From contig JAEZTL010000041.1 in assembly GCA_023421395.1 (NCBI GenBank), forward strand, positions 1-64,000: a stretch of DNA of 64,000 nt, read 5' to 3'. Both the position numbers and the translations under genes were made by a program. The DNA comes from Bacillota bacterium. Its GTDB lineage: Bacteria; Bacillota; Clostridia; Christensenellales; Aristaeellaceae. The notes under the pieces are model-generated. The model was given only the letters and a program-made list of their open reading frames with translations. It was not told the origin of the DNA and made no database searches. Positions 42,385 through 51,049 of this stretch are shown here, piece by piece (the first letter of the stretch is position 1; each line of letters begins with the position of its first letter).

Positions 42385-43440
42385 ATGAAGAAAAACCTGC
42401 CGGTGATCCTGACGGGATTCATGATCGGCCTGGCCGCGCTGGTGCTCACGGCCACGGGCAACCCTGGAAACATGGGCTTTTGCATCGCCTGCTTCCTGCG
42501 CGATACGGCCGGCGCGCTGGGTCTTCACCAGGCGGCGGTGGTGCAGACGGTTCGGCCGGAGATCGTGGGGATCGTGCTGGGCGCGTTCCTCATCTCGCTT
42601 TTTAGAAAGGAATTCAGGCCTCGCGGCGGATCCGCGCCGTTTACGCGCTTTCTGCTGGGCCTGATTGTGATGATCGGCGCGCTGATGTTTTTGGGTTGCC
42701 CGCTCAGAATGCTGCTTCGCATCGGCGGTGGGGATCTCAACGCCGTGATCGGACTGATGGGCTTCACGGCGGGGATCGGCGTGGGTGCGGTGGTGCTGAA
42801 TAAGGGCTTCTCGCTGCGGCGTGCGTACAATCAGGGCGCGCTGGAGGGCTGGGCGTTTCCGGTCTCGATGGCGCTGCTCATGATCGCGGCGCTTCTCTTC
42901 CCGGCGCTCTTCAAGCAGTCCGCGGAAGGCCCCGGCTCAATGCGCGCGCCAATTCTGATCGCACTGGCGGCGGGGCTCGTCGTCGGCGCGCTGGCACAGA
43001 GGAGCCGTCTCTGCACGATGGGCGGTATCCGTGATGTGGTGCTGTTCCGCGATTTCCACCTGCTCTGGGGCGCGGTGGCGATCGTGGTGACGGTGCTGGC
43101 GGGCAACCTGATCCTGGGTAAGTTCCACCTGGGCTTTGCCGATCAGCCCGTGGCCCACACCGACGGAATCTGGAACTTCCTGGGCATGGCGCTGGCGGGT
43201 TGGGGCAGCGTTCTTCTGGGCGGCTGCCCGCTCAGGCAGCTGATCCTGGCTGGCGAAGGCAATTCGGACAGCGCCGTCACCGTGGCGGGGTTTGTGACCG
43301 GCGCGGCGCTCGCCCACAATTTTGGACTGGCATCCTCCGCCAAAGGGCCCACGGCGAACGGACAGATCGCGGTCGCGCTGGGCCTTCTCGCGGTAGCTCT
43401 GATCAGCTGGTTGAATCTCGAGAAGGAGGGAAAATCATGA
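42385..43440 (+). CDS. yedE: YedE family putative selenium transporter
   Basis: 351 residues with about nine to ten membrane segments in two related halves. The repeated motif GCPLR (LGCPLRMLLRIGGG and GGCPLRQLILAGEG) and GNMGFCIACFLRDT supply conserved cysteines in the membrane, as in the YeeE/YedE family. It is thought to carry a selenium or thiosulfate-like substrate. It overlaps yedF by four bases. Start follows AGGAGAGGG. Confidence 0.92.
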   Translation: MKKNLPVILTGFMIGLAALVLTATGNPGNMGFCIACFLRDTAGALGLHQAAVVQTVRPEIVGIVLGAFLISLFRKEFRPRGGSAPFTRFLLGLIVMIGALMFLGCPLRMLLRIGGGDLNAVIGLMGFTAGIGVGAVVLNKGFSLRRAYNQGALEGWAFPVSMALLMIAALLFPALFKQSAEGPGSMRAPILIALAAGLVVGALAQRSRLCTMGGIRDVVLFRDFHLLWGAVAIVVTVLAGNLILGKFHLGFADQPVAHTDGIWNFLGMALAGWGSVLLGGCPLRQLILAGEGNSDSAVTVAGFVTGAALAHNFGLASSAKGPTANGQIAVALGLLAVALISWLNLEKEGKS

Positions 43441-43652
43441 ATCTTGTGGAAATTGATGCCAGGGGTAGGGCCTGCCCCGAGCCGGTGGTCATGACCAAGA
43501 GCGCGGCGGAGCACAATCCGGAGGGGATTTCCGTGCTCGTGGACAACATCTGCGCGGTGGAGAACGTATCCCGCTTTGCGAAAAACGCAGGCTTCGCTGT
43601 GGAGAAGACACAGGATGGGCCGGATTACCGGCTGAACCTGACGAAGAAATGA
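43437..43652 (+). CDS. yedF: TusA/YedF-type sulfur carrier protein
   Basis: 71 residues. VEIDARGRACPEPVVMTKSA holds the catalytic cysteine in the C-P-x-P motif of the TusA/SirA fold. It has only the TusA domain; the second domain of full YedF is absent and the DUF3343 protein is encoded separately. It could carry persulfide or perselenide to SelD. ATGA overlaps join it to both neighbours. Confidence 0.9.
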   Translation: MNLVEIDARGRACPEPVVMTKSAAEHNPEGISVLVDNICAVENVSRFAKNAGFAVEKTQDGPDYRLNLTKK

Positions 43653-43888
43653 ACCGGTACGTCGCCACCTTTCACACGCATTTCGCGGCGCTGTACACTT
43701 TCCGGGCGCTTCGCGGCGCCGGCGTTCCATCGCAGATGGCGCCGGTGCCGCGGGTGCTCTCCTCCAGCTGCGGCACGTGCGTACGGTATTCGGCGGCGGA
43801 GCCGCTCGTTTCCATGATGCACCGGGACTTTGAGCAGGTGGTCGCGGAGCGCGCGGACGGGACGTTTGAAAGGGTGGCGGAGGCATGA
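43649..43888 (+). CDS. DUF3343 protein
   Basis: 79 residues. YVATFHTHFAALYTFRALRG, then PVPRVLSSSCGTCVRYS with a C-x-x-C pair, fits DUF3343. In many genomes this domain is found with YedF or in selenium clusters, where it may take part in selenium transfer; the function is not proven. It overlaps the genes on both sides by four bases. Confidence 0.88.
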   Translation: MNRYVATFHTHFAALYTFRALRGAGVPSQMAPVPRVLSSSCGTCVRYSAAEPLVSMMHRDFEQVVAERADGTFERVAEA

Positions 43889-44589
43889 CGCTGATCGAGG
43901 CGCTGATGATTCCCCGGGGCGTCACCGCCTTCGTCGGCGGCGGCGGAAAGACGACGGCCATCGCGCGCCTCGCGCTGGAGCTGTCCGGATCGGGCCGCGT
44001 GTTGGTGGCGACCACCACCCGCATCTTTCCGCCGGGTTATTTCACGCTGATCGATCCGGACGTTTCCACGCTCTCCCGCGCGTTCGAGCGCCATTCCGTG
44101 GTCGCAGCGGGCAGTATTCAGGGGGAAAAGCTGGGGCCGCCCGAAGGGCTTTCAGAACTTGCGGCGCGCTGCGACTATGCGCTGATCGAAGCCGACGGCG
44201 CGCGGGGGCTGCCGCTGAAAGCGCCTGCGGCGCATGAGCCTGTGATCCCGGAAGATACGCGCCTGGTTGTGGCGGTCATGGGCGTGGACGGCGTCGGCCG
44301 TCCGATTTCCGCAACGCACAGGCCGGAGATCTACGCGCGGCTGACGGGAAAGCCGCCGGACGCCATCGTAACGCCGGAGGACGCCGCCCTCGTGCTTTGC
44401 CATCCCGAAGGACAGCGAAAATCCGTTCGGTGTGCCTGGCGGGTGCTCATCAACAAGGCTGACGACGCGGAGGCGCTTGAAAAAGCGCGGGAGAGCGCGC
44501 GGCGCATTCCGGGCACGGCGGTGATCGCCTCGCTGCGGAGCGATCCGATCTTTCTGGAAAAATGGAGGGATGGCGCGTGCGTATCCTGA
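43885..44589 (+). CDS. yqeC: Selenium-dependent hydroxylase accessory protein YqeC
   Basis: 234 residues. A P-loop reads TAFVGGGGKTTAIARL (about 13-28), then ATTTRIF and IEADGARGLPLKAPAAHEPVIP. This is the YqeC family, found with selD and molybdenum hydroxylases and thought to help mature their selenium-containing cofactor. The reaction is unknown. Confidence 0.9.
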   Translation: MTLIEALMIPRGVTAFVGGGGKTTAIARLALELSGSGRVLVATTTRIFPPGYFTLIDPDVSTLSRAFERHSVVAAGSIQGEKLGPPEGLSELAARCDYALIEADGARGLPLKAPAAHEPVIPEDTRLVVAVMGVDGVGRPISATHRPEIYARLTGKPPDAIVTPEDAALVLCHPEGQRKSVRCAWRVLINKADDAEALEKARESARRIPGTAVIASLRSDPIFLEKWRDGACVS

Positions 44590-45374
44590 TCAAGGGCGCG
44601 GGCGATCTGGCCACCGGCGTCGCGGTGCGGCTGGTGCGCTCGGGCTTTGAGGTGGCGATGACAGACCTGCCCCACCCTACCGCCGTCCGGCGCACGGTCA
44701 GCTTCTGCGAGGCGATTCCGGAAGGCGAAACGGCGGTAGAGGGCATCCGTGCCCGGCGCGCGGCGGACGGCCCTTCGGCGATCAAGATCCTCGCCGGGGG
44801 GGATGTCGCGGTGATCCCCGACCCCGAGGCGCGCTGCCTCACGGAGATCCGCCCCGTCGCGCTGGTGGATGCAATCCTCGCCAAGCGCAACACCGGCACG
44901 GGGATTTCGGACGCGCCAGTGGTCGTGGCGCTGGGACCGGGCTTTACCGCGGGGGTCGACTGCCATGCGGTGATTGAGACCATGCGCGGGCACAACCTCG
45001 GCCGCGCGCTGATGACGGGCTCCGCTCACCCCAACACCGGCGTACCCGGCGAGATCGGCGGCTATACGGTGGAACGGCTGCTCCGCGCTCCGGCGGACGG
45101 GCTTTTCCAGCCGCTGGTGGGAATCGGTGACAGCGTGCGCGCAGGCGATAAAGTGGCGCTGGTGGCGGGCGAAGCGCTGTACGCATCCATATCCGGCGTG
45201 GTCCGGGGCCTGCTTCGCGCGGGTACGCCGGTGTTTCAAGGCATGAAGAGCGGCGATATCGACCCTCGCTGCGAGGTTGCCCACTGCTTTTCGGTCTCCG
45301 ACAAGGCGCGCGCCATCGGCGGCGGCGTTCTGGAGGCGATATTGGGACTGGGAGGGATGATCCGTGGAAAGTGA
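44577..45374 (+). CDS. yqeB: YqeB / EF2563 family selenium-dependent molybdenum hydroxylase protein
   Basis: 265 residues from a GTG placed 8 bases after GGAGG; an ATG 15 bases upstream overlaps that site. RILIKGAGDLATGVAVRLVRSGF opens a Rossmann-like fold. GPGFTAGVDCHAVIETMRGHNLGR is the family signature. Members mark genomes with selenium-dependent molybdenum hydroxylases such as xanthine dehydrogenase. Its exact part in cofactor maturation is unknown. It overlaps yqeC by 13 bases and selD by 11. Confidence 0.9.
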   Translation: MRILIKGAGDLATGVAVRLVRSGFEVAMTDLPHPTAVRRTVSFCEAIPEGETAVEGIRARRAADGPSAIKILAGGDVAVIPDPEARCLTEIRPVALVDAILAKRNTGTGISDAPVVVALGPGFTAGVDCHAVIETMRGHNLGRALMTGSAHPNTGVPGEIGGYTVERLLRAPADGLFQPLVGIGDSVRAGDKVALVAGEALYASISGVVRGLLRAGTPVFQGMKSGDIDPRCEVAHCFSVSDKARAIGGGVLEAILGLGGMIRGK

Positions 45375-46401
45375 TGTGAAGCTGACAAAGCTCGCCAAGT
45401 GCGCCGGCTGCGGCGCCAAGGTGGGCGCGGGGGTTCTTTCCAGGCTTTTGGGCGGCCTTGCGACCGTACAGGATGAAAATCTCCTGGTCGGCTACGACAA
45501 GAGCGACGACGCGTCGGTCTACCGGGTCTCCGACGAACTGGCGATTGTGAACACGGTGGACTTCTTCCCGCCCATCGTGGACGATCCCTACACCTTCGGC
45601 CGCATCGCCGCCACCAACGCGCTCTCCGATGTGTACGCCATGGGCGGGGAGCCGAAGCTGGCGCAGAACATCCTGGGCATCCCTCAGGACATGCCCGGCG
45701 GCGCGGTGCGGGAGATTCTCCGGGGCGGCTACGACGCGGCTTACGAGGCGGGCGCGATCATCACCGGCGGGCATTCGATTCTGCTGACCGAACCGGTATA
45801 CGGCCTCGCGGTGACGGGCTTCGTGCGGCCGGACAGAATGTTGAAAAACTGCGGCGCGCTGCCGGGCGATGTGCTGATCCTCACCAAGCCGCTGGGCGTA
45901 GGCATCGTGATGACCGGACAGAAGGCTGGCCTGGCATCCCCGCAGTCGGTGGAAGCCGCCGTCCGGCAGATGACGGTCCTCAACCGCACCGCCCGGGACG
46001 AGATGGTTCGCTTCCGCGTACATGCCTGTACCGATGTGACCGGGTTTTCGCTGATGGGCCACGGGCTGGAGATGGCGCAGGGATCCGGGCTGACGCTGTC
46101 GCTCGACGCGGGCAAAGTCGACCTGCTGCCGGGCGCGCTGGATCTGGCGCGGATGGGCATTTTACCAGAGGGCATGTACCGAAACCGGAGCTTTGCGGAG
46201 GAGCATGTGCAAAACCGGGGCGCCGCGCTGGAGGTCATGGATGTCCTTTTTGACCCGGAAACCTCCGGCGGCCTTCTGATCGCGGTGGACGAGCGGGACG
46301 CGGACGCGCTCCTTGACGCGCTCGGCGGCAAGGTGCCCTCCGCGCAGCGGATCGGGCAGGCTGTGGAAAAGCGGGACTTCTGGATTGAAGTCAGCGCATA
46401 A
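45364..46401 (+). CDS. selD: Selenide, water dikinase (selenophosphate synthetase)
   Basis: 345 residues from a GTG 8 bases after GGAGG. The active-site loop is KCAGCGAKVG with C16 in the Sec/Cys place and K19; the codon is TGC, so no selenocysteine is needed. GYDKSDDASVYRV, NTVDFFPPIVDDP and TDVTGFSLMGHG are the ATP/metal motifs. It makes selenophosphate from selenide and ATP. No selA, selB or tRNA-Sec is in the window; the partners here are the hydroxylase accessory genes. Confidence 0.95.
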   Translation: MESDVKLTKLAKCAGCGAKVGAGVLSRLLGGLATVQDENLLVGYDKSDDASVYRVSDELAIVNTVDFFPPIVDDPYTFGRIAATNALSDVYAMGGEPKLAQNILGIPQDMPGGAVREILRGGYDAAYEAGAIITGGHSILLTEPVYGLAVTGFVRPDRMLKNCGALPGDVLILTKPLGVGIVMTGQKAGLASPQSVEAAVRQMTVLNRTARDEMVRFRVHACTDVTGFSLMGHGLEMAQGSGLTLSLDAGKVDLLPGALDLARMGILPEGMYRNRSFAEEHVQNRGAALEVMDVLFDPETSGGLLIAVDERDADALLDALGGKVPSAQRIGQAVEKRDFWIEVSA

Positions 46402-46465
46402 TAAGGCGCGGGCACGGGGGATACGGAACGTCTCGTTTGAAGAGTACCCGCAACGCTCTGACCGC

Positions 46466-46529
46466 TTCCGGCGACATGCGCCGGAAACGTGTTACTTCCA
46501 CCGGCACACGTGCCGGTGGAAGTAATTTT
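46466..46529 (+). terminator. Two tandem hairpins after selD
   Basis: First hairpin: TTCCGGCG / CGCCGGAA with a 5-base loop (46466-46486). Second: a 16-bp perfect stem starting TTACTTCCACCGGCAC (46492-46507) with its complement at 46510-46525 across 2 bases, then TTTTA. They lie between the convergent selD and xdhC stops, so the second is the likely terminator. Confidence 0.8.
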
Positions 46530-46560
46530 ACTTTGGGTTCCCTTATTCTTGTCCGCGCCT

Positions 46561-47562
46561 TCAGCGCAGCTGGCTGCGGCGCTTGATCATCTCCGCCGCG
46601 ATGCTGACGGCGATCTCCTCCGGCGTCTCAGCGCCGATGGCAAGGCCGATGGGCGCGTAAACCCGGGCCAGATCATCCCAGTCAAAGCCGTCGGAGCGCA
46701 GGCGATCCTTGGTGGCCTGCACCTTTGCGCGGCTCCCGATCATACCGATGTAGGCGGCCTGGGTAGAGAGCACCTGCCGGAGCACCTCGTAGTCCGCTTG
46801 GTGTCCCCGGGTCACGATGACTGCGAAGTCGTCGGGGGTGATGTTGACTTCGCTCAATCGATCGTTGAGGTCCAGCACGGCCGCGCCGGCAGCGCCTGGA
46901 AAGCGGGCGATGTCCGCGAATTCCGGCCTGTCATCGTAGACGAACACCGGGAAGTCGATGCTGGCGAGGATGGGCGCCAACGCCCGCGACACGTGCCCGC
47001 CGCCGAAGATCAGCGCGCGCCCGGCCCGGGAGACCAGGTCGGTAAAGCGCGTGCATTCGCCCTCCTCGAGCGAGGGCCTTACGCCCCGGACCGGTTCCGG
47101 ATCAAAGGGCTCGCCTGCGATGAGGCCGCTACTTCCGTAAAGGCCCATCTGGACGCGCCCGTCCGGCGACAGTTCCTGCGTCAGCCAGCAGGGCCTGCGC
47201 TCCGCCAACGCCGCGCAGATGGTTTCAAAAACCGCGGCCGCCGCGCTTTCACCCGGCGGAATCGGCTGGTAGAGCAGCTTTACGTCGCCGCCGCAGATCA
47301 TGCCGAGCCCCGCGGCGTCGTTTCGCGTCAGGCTGTAGCGCCTTAATTGCCCCTCGCCGGTGATGTTCTCACGCGCGAACTTTCTGGCCGCGTGCTCCAC
47401 CGCGCCGCCGCCAACGGTGCCCTCCACGCTGCCGTCCGCGAAAACCGCCATCCGCGCGCCCGCGCGGCGCGGTGCGGAGCCCTTCGAGTCCACGACCGAC
47501 ACCAGCGCGACCGGCTCTCCGGACCTCAGGTGATCGAGAACGGACTGCCAGAACGGCCGCAT
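46561..47562 (-). CDS. xdhC: XdhC/CoxI family protein
   Basis: 333 residues from the ATG 8 bases after AGGAG. The N-terminal XdhC domain reads VALVSVVDSKGSAPRRAGARM and GTVGGGAVEHAA; the C-terminal Rossmann domain starts LIFGGGHVSRALAPI, with IVTRGHQADYEVL and IGMIGSRAKV. XdhC binds molybdenum cofactor and loads it into xanthine dehydrogenase-type hydroxylases. It is convergent with the selenium operon and fits the same trait. The hydroxylase itself is not in the window. Confidence 0.9.
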   Translation of the reverse strand: MRPFWQSVLDHLRSGEPVALVSVVDSKGSAPRRAGARMAVFADGSVEGTVGGGAVEHAARKFARENITGEGQLRRYSLTRNDAAGLGMICGGDVKLLYQPIPPGESAAAAVFETICAALAERRPCWLTQELSPDGRVQMGLYGSSGLIAGEPFDPEPVRGVRPSLEEGECTRFTDLVSRAGRALIFGGGHVSRALAPILASIDFPVFVYDDRPEFADIARFPGAAGAAVLDLNDRLSEVNITPDDFAVIVTRGHQADYEVLRQVLSTQAAYIGMIGSRAKVQATKDRLRSDGFDWDDLARVYAPIGLAIGAETPEEIAVSIAAEMIKRRSQLR

Positions 47563-47586
47563 GCGCCTCACTCCTTTGCGATTTGT

Positions 47587-47610
47587 AAAAGCCCCGGCTC
47601 TCGCCGGGGC
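47587..47610 (-). terminator. Intrinsic terminator after the CD1247-like gene
   Basis: On the minus strand GCCCCGGC, loop GAGA, GCCGGGGC, then TTTTAC. It ends the pepP-like/efp/CD1247-like transcript ahead of xdhC. Confidence 0.85.
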
Positions 47611-47628
47611 ACATGCGTGTGAAAAGCG

Positions 47629-48192
47629 TCAGTCCTTCCCGGGCTCTTCCTCGGGCACGGGCTTCGCCATCGGGACGTTTTCAAAGTCCATCGGCACACC
47701 GGTCACCTTGGCGCCGCAATGGGGGCAGATGAGCAGCTTCTCGCCGTCGTCGCCCGCGTCCACGCAGAACATGCCGCCGCATTCCGGGCACAGGCAGCCC
47801 ACGTACATGGCGCAGTCATCCGAGCTGTCGGACACCGCCTCATCCGGCTCGTCCTCGTCGCTCTGATCGTCGACAAAGGTGAAGTCGCCTTCCTCCTCGT
47901 CGCCTTCCCCGTCGGGTTCATCCGGCTCGTCCTCGTCAAAGTCGAAGCCGTCCTCGTCCTCGCCCTCTTCGCCTTCGTACTGCAGCTCCAGTTCTTCCAG
48001 GTCGTCGTCAATGCATTCCACGTAATCGTTGAGCTCCTGATAGGCATCCTGGAGCTCATCCAGCTGTTTGGCGGCTTCGCTCAGAACATCGATCATCTGC
48101 ACGATCAGCTTCCCCTCGTCTGAAGAAGCGTCGATCTTCATGCCTTCTGCCAAACCCTTCAGATAGGAAACCTTCTCACCCAGATTGCTCAT
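47629..48192 (-). CDS. CD1247-type acidic protein with zinc ribbon
   Basis: 187 residues from the ATG 9 bases after GGAGG. The N-terminal helical part (NLGEKVSYLKGLAEGMKIDAS, about 1-60) fits the domain of the Clostridioides CD1247 family. A highly acidic Asp/Glu run (about 75-130) follows, and a C-terminal zinc ribbon has CLCPECGG and CPHCGAK. Function unknown. It lies after efp, possibly in one transcript. Confidence 0.8.
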   Translation of the reverse strand: MSNLGEKVSYLKGLAEGMKIDASSDEGKLIVQMIDVLSEAAKQLDELQDAYQELNDYVECIDDDLEELELQYEGEEGEDEDGFDFDEDEPDEPDGEGDEEEGDFTFVDDQSDEDEPDEAVSDSSDDCAMYVGCLCPECGGMFCVDAGDDGEKLLICPHCGAKVTGVPMDFENVPMAKPVPEEEPGKD

Positions 48193-48236
48193 CCTTTTTC
48201 GCCTCCTCGATGTCAATGGCCAAGCCGTAGGATGGC

Positions 48237-48794
48237 TTAGGCGCGCTCCATGTATTCGCCGTTGCGGGTATCGATGCGCAGCACGTCGCCCACCTCGACG
48301 AAAAGCGGGACCTGCACTGTGTAACCGGTTTCGACGGTGGCGGGCTTTGTGGTGCCGGTGGCGGTGTCGCCGCGGAAGCCGGGTTCGGTCTCGATGACCT
48401 TGAGCTCGACGAAGTTGGGTGCGGCAACCGAGAACGGCGAGCCCTTGAAGAAGCGCACGGTCACGGTGGTCTCTTCCTTGACGAAGGGGATCGCATCTTC
48501 AACCTGCTCGTGGGTCATGCCGAGCTGTTCAAAGGTCTCGGTATCCATGAAGTGATACAGATCCCCGTCGCTATAGAGATACTGCATCTCCTTGGTTTCG
48601 ATGATGGCCCGGGGCATTTTGTCGGTAGGGTTGAAGGTGCGCTCGAGTACGGCGCCGGTCATGATGTTTTTGATCTTGGTGCGCACGAACGCAGCGCCTT
48701 TGCCGGGCTTGACGTGCTGAAAATCCACGATCGTCCACACACCCCCGTCAAATTCCACCGTAAGGCCCTTCTTGAAGTCGCCAGCCGTAATCAT
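48237..48794 (-). CDS. efp: Elongation factor P
   Basis: 185 residues in three beta domains. K32 in HVKPGKGAAF is the tip residue that some bacteria modify. It relieves ribosome stalling at polyproline stretches. No modification enzyme is nearby. It follows the M24 peptidase gene by 27 bases, the standard pairing in Firmicutes. Confidence 0.97.
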   Translation of the reverse strand: MITAGDFKKGLTVEFDGGVWTIVDFQHVKPGKGAAFVRTKIKNIMTGAVLERTFNPTDKMPRAIIETKEMQYLYSDGDLYHFMDTETFEQLGMTHEQVEDAIPFVKEETTVTVRFFKGSPFSVAAPNFVELKVIETEPGFRGDTATGTTKPATVETGYTVQVPLFVEVGDVLRIDTRNGEYMERA

Positions 48795-48821
48795 AATATT
48801 CCTCCTTGTGCCAACTCAAAA

Positions 48822-49877
48822 TTATAGAACGATCAAATGCTTGGGCGCAGTGATCAGGTTCTCGTAGCCACCCTCCGTGACGATCACACTATCCTCAATG
48901 CGGCAACCGCCGAGCCCCGGGATGTACACGCCAGGCTCGACCGTCATCACCATGCCCGCCGAAAGCTGATCCTCCGAACGGGCGCTGAACTGCGGTTGCT
49001 CGTGGATGAAAAGCCCCACGGAATGGCCCAGCCCATGACCGAAGGCGCCGGGGTAACGCGCGTCCAGATAGTCCCGGGCCACAGCGTCCACGTCGCGGCA
49101 CTTCGCGCCCGCCCTGACGGCGCTCAGAGCCATCCGCTGCGCCGTCAGCACCGCTTCGTAGACGGCCTTCAAATCGTCGGAAACCTGGCCGATGGCCACG
49201 GTGCGCGTCATGTCGGTCTTGTAGCCGTTCACCTGTGCGCCGAAATCCAGCGTCAGAAGGTCGCCGGCCTGCAGCTTGTAGTCCGAAGGCACCGCGTGGG
49301 GCAGCGAACCGTTGACGCCCGCGCAGGCGATGGTCGAAAACGCTTCTCTTTCGCTGCCCAGCCGCAGCATTCGGTTGTTCAGCTCAATGGCGACCTCTTT
49401 TTCCGTCATGCCGGCGCGAATGACGGACAGCATCTCGTCAAAGGCGCGGCAGGCGATTTCCGAAGCCGTGCGGATCGCGGCCAGTTCGGCCTCGTCCTTG
49501 ACGCGGCGCAGCCGCTCCGGGATGCCGGAGAGCGGGGGGTATTCGACGCCCTTGGGCAGCCTGTCATACTGCTCCAAGGTGACCAGGTTGCGCTCGATGG
49601 CGACAGATTTCAGGTCAAGTTCGTCAAATAGCGCCTTCAGCGCGTCCTCGACTTTCAATTCCCCGCTGGTACGGACCACCGGGAATTCCGGCGACTCCCG
49701 CGCCGCCTGCTCGATGTAGCGAAAGTCGGTCAGAATGACGCACTTTCCGGCGGATACGAACAGCGAACCCTCGCCCGCAAAGCCCGTCAGGTAGCGCATA
49801 TTCTCCGCGGACAGGATCCACGCGGCCGAAAGGCCCTTTTCCCCCATCGCGGCGAGCAATTGTTTCGTACGGTTCAA
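48822..49877 (-). CDS. M24 family Xaa-Pro-type aminopeptidase
   Basis: 351 residues. A creatinase-like N-domain (1-125) precedes the pita-bread catalytic domain. Metal ligands can be read in LTLDFGAQVNGYKTDMTR (two Asp), GHGLGHSVGLFIHE (His), TVEPGVYIPG (Glu) and IEDSVIVTEGG (Glu). It removes N-terminal residues next to proline. It is first in the transcript with efp. Confidence 0.93.
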   Translation of the reverse strand: MNRTKQLLAAMGEKGLSAAWILSAENMRYLTGFAGEGSLFVSAGKCVILTDFRYIEQAARESPEFPVVRTSGELKVEDALKALFDELDLKSVAIERNLVTLEQYDRLPKGVEYPPLSGIPERLRRVKDEAELAAIRTASEIACRAFDEMLSVIRAGMTEKEVAIELNNRMLRLGSEREAFSTIACAGVNGSLPHAVPSDYKLQAGDLLTLDFGAQVNGYKTDMTRTVAIGQVSDDLKAVYEAVLTAQRMALSAVRAGAKCRDVDAVARDYLDARYPGAFGHGLGHSVGLFIHEQPQFSARSEDQLSAGMVMTVEPGVYIPGLGGCRIEDSVIVTEGGYENLITAPKHLIVL

Positions 49878-49990
49878 GTGGCGTACCTCCCACAGGTCTG
49901 GATGCGCATAGCATGGCGCATCTTTCCACTCTTTATATCATACCATAAGCCGGTGCCGATTTCCAGCGAAATTTGCGCAAAATACGCCAA

Positions 49991-50021
49991 AAGAAGGACC
50001 GCCGCAGGGGCAGCCCTTCTT
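49991..50021 (-). terminator. Terminator after the GGGtGRT gene
   Basis: AAGAAGG and CCTTCTT form a 7-bp stem around a partly paired inner GC-rich stem, followed on the minus strand by TTTGGCG. It lies 14 bases after the GGGtGRT gene stop. Confidence 0.65.
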
Positions 50022-50035
50022 TGTTTGCAATGAAT

Positions 50036-51043
50036 TTACTTGTAGCTCTCCTCGATGGCCACGGCCACCGCGACGGAGGCGCCGACCATGGGGTTGTTGC
50101 CCATGCCGATCAGACCCATCATCTCCACATGCGCCGGCACGGAGGAAGAGCCCGCGAACTGGGCGTCGGAATGCATGCGGCCCATGGTGTCGGTCATGCC
50201 GTAGGAGGCAGGGCCGGCGGCCATGTTGTCCGGATGCAGCGTACGGCCTGTGCCGCCGCCGGAAGCCACGGAGAAGTACTTCTTGCCCTTCTCAATGCAC
50301 TCCTTCTTATATGTGCCGGCCACCGGGTGCTGGAAGCGGGTGGGGTTGGTGGAGTTGCCGGTGATGGAAACATCCACATTCTCATGGTGCATGATGGCCA
50401 CGCCCTCGCGCACATCGTCCGCGCCATAGCAGCGAACCTTGGACTTGTCGCCGGTGGAGTACGCCTTTTCCATGACGATCGCAAGGTCGCCGGTGTAGTA
50501 ATCGTACTTCGTCTGCACATAGGTGAAGCCGTTGATGCGGCTGATGATCATGGCGGCGTCCTTGCCAAGGCCGTTCAGGATGACGCGCAGGGGCTCTTTG
50601 CGCACCTTGTTGGCGGTGCGGGCGATGCCGATGGCGCCTTCCGCGGCGGCGAAGGACTCGTGGCCTGCCAGGAAGCAGAAGCACTTGGTGTCCTCGCGCA
50701 GGAGCATTGCGGCGAGGTTGCCGTGGCCCAGACCCACCTGGCGCTGGTCGGCGACGGAGCCGGGGATACAGAAGGCCTGCAGACCTTCACCGATGGCCTC
50801 CGCGGCCTCGGCCGCGCCTTTGCATCCCTTCTTCAGTGCGATGGCGGCGCCCAGCGTATAGGCCCACACCGCGTTTTCAAAGGCGATCATCTGGATGGAG
50901 CGGACGATCTTGTCCACGTCGATGCCCTTTGCCAGGGTGAAATCGCGGACGGCTTCGAAGTCCTTGAAGCCATACTTGTCAAGAACCGGCTGGATCTTGT
51001 CGATGCGGCGCTCGTAACCTTCAAAACGAATCATGGATTTCAC
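50036..51043 (-). CDS. GGGtGRT protein, function unknown
   Basis: 335 residues. The family name-giving motif is at VASGGGTGRTLHPDN, and the C-terminus GMGNNPMVGASVAVAVAIEES is strongly conserved-looking. LGHGNLAAMLLREDTKCFCFLAGHESFAAAEGAIG is another marked block, with a C-x-C. There is no signal peptide. The family occurs in Clostridia, Bacteroidetes and archaea, next to a NifU-like protein, as here 6 bases downstream of it. The biochemical role is not known; a link with iron-sulfur or sulfur chemistry is inferred from the neighbour only. Confidence 0.88.
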   Translation of the reverse strand: MKSMIRFEGYERRIDKIQPVLDKYGFKDFEAVRDFTLAKGIDVDKIVRSIQMIAFENAVWAYTLGAAIALKKGCKGAAEAAEAIGEGLQAFCIPGSVADQRQVGLGHGNLAAMLLREDTKCFCFLAGHESFAAAEGAIGIARTANKVRKEPLRVILNGLGKDAAMIISRINGFTYVQTKYDYYTGDLAIVMEKAYSTGDKSKVRCYGADDVREGVAIMHHENVDVSITGNSTNPTRFQHPVAGTYKKECIEKGKKYFSVASGGGTGRTLHPDNMAAGPASYGMTDTMGRMHSDAQFAGSSSVPAHVEMMGLIGMGNNPMVGASVAVAVAIEESYK

Positions 51044-51049
51044 CTCTCT

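Noticed and set aside
45364..45420. Selenocysteine TGA in selD
   Set aside because: The active-site codon is TGC (Cys) and the frame is open through the motif, so no Sec readthrough is needed.
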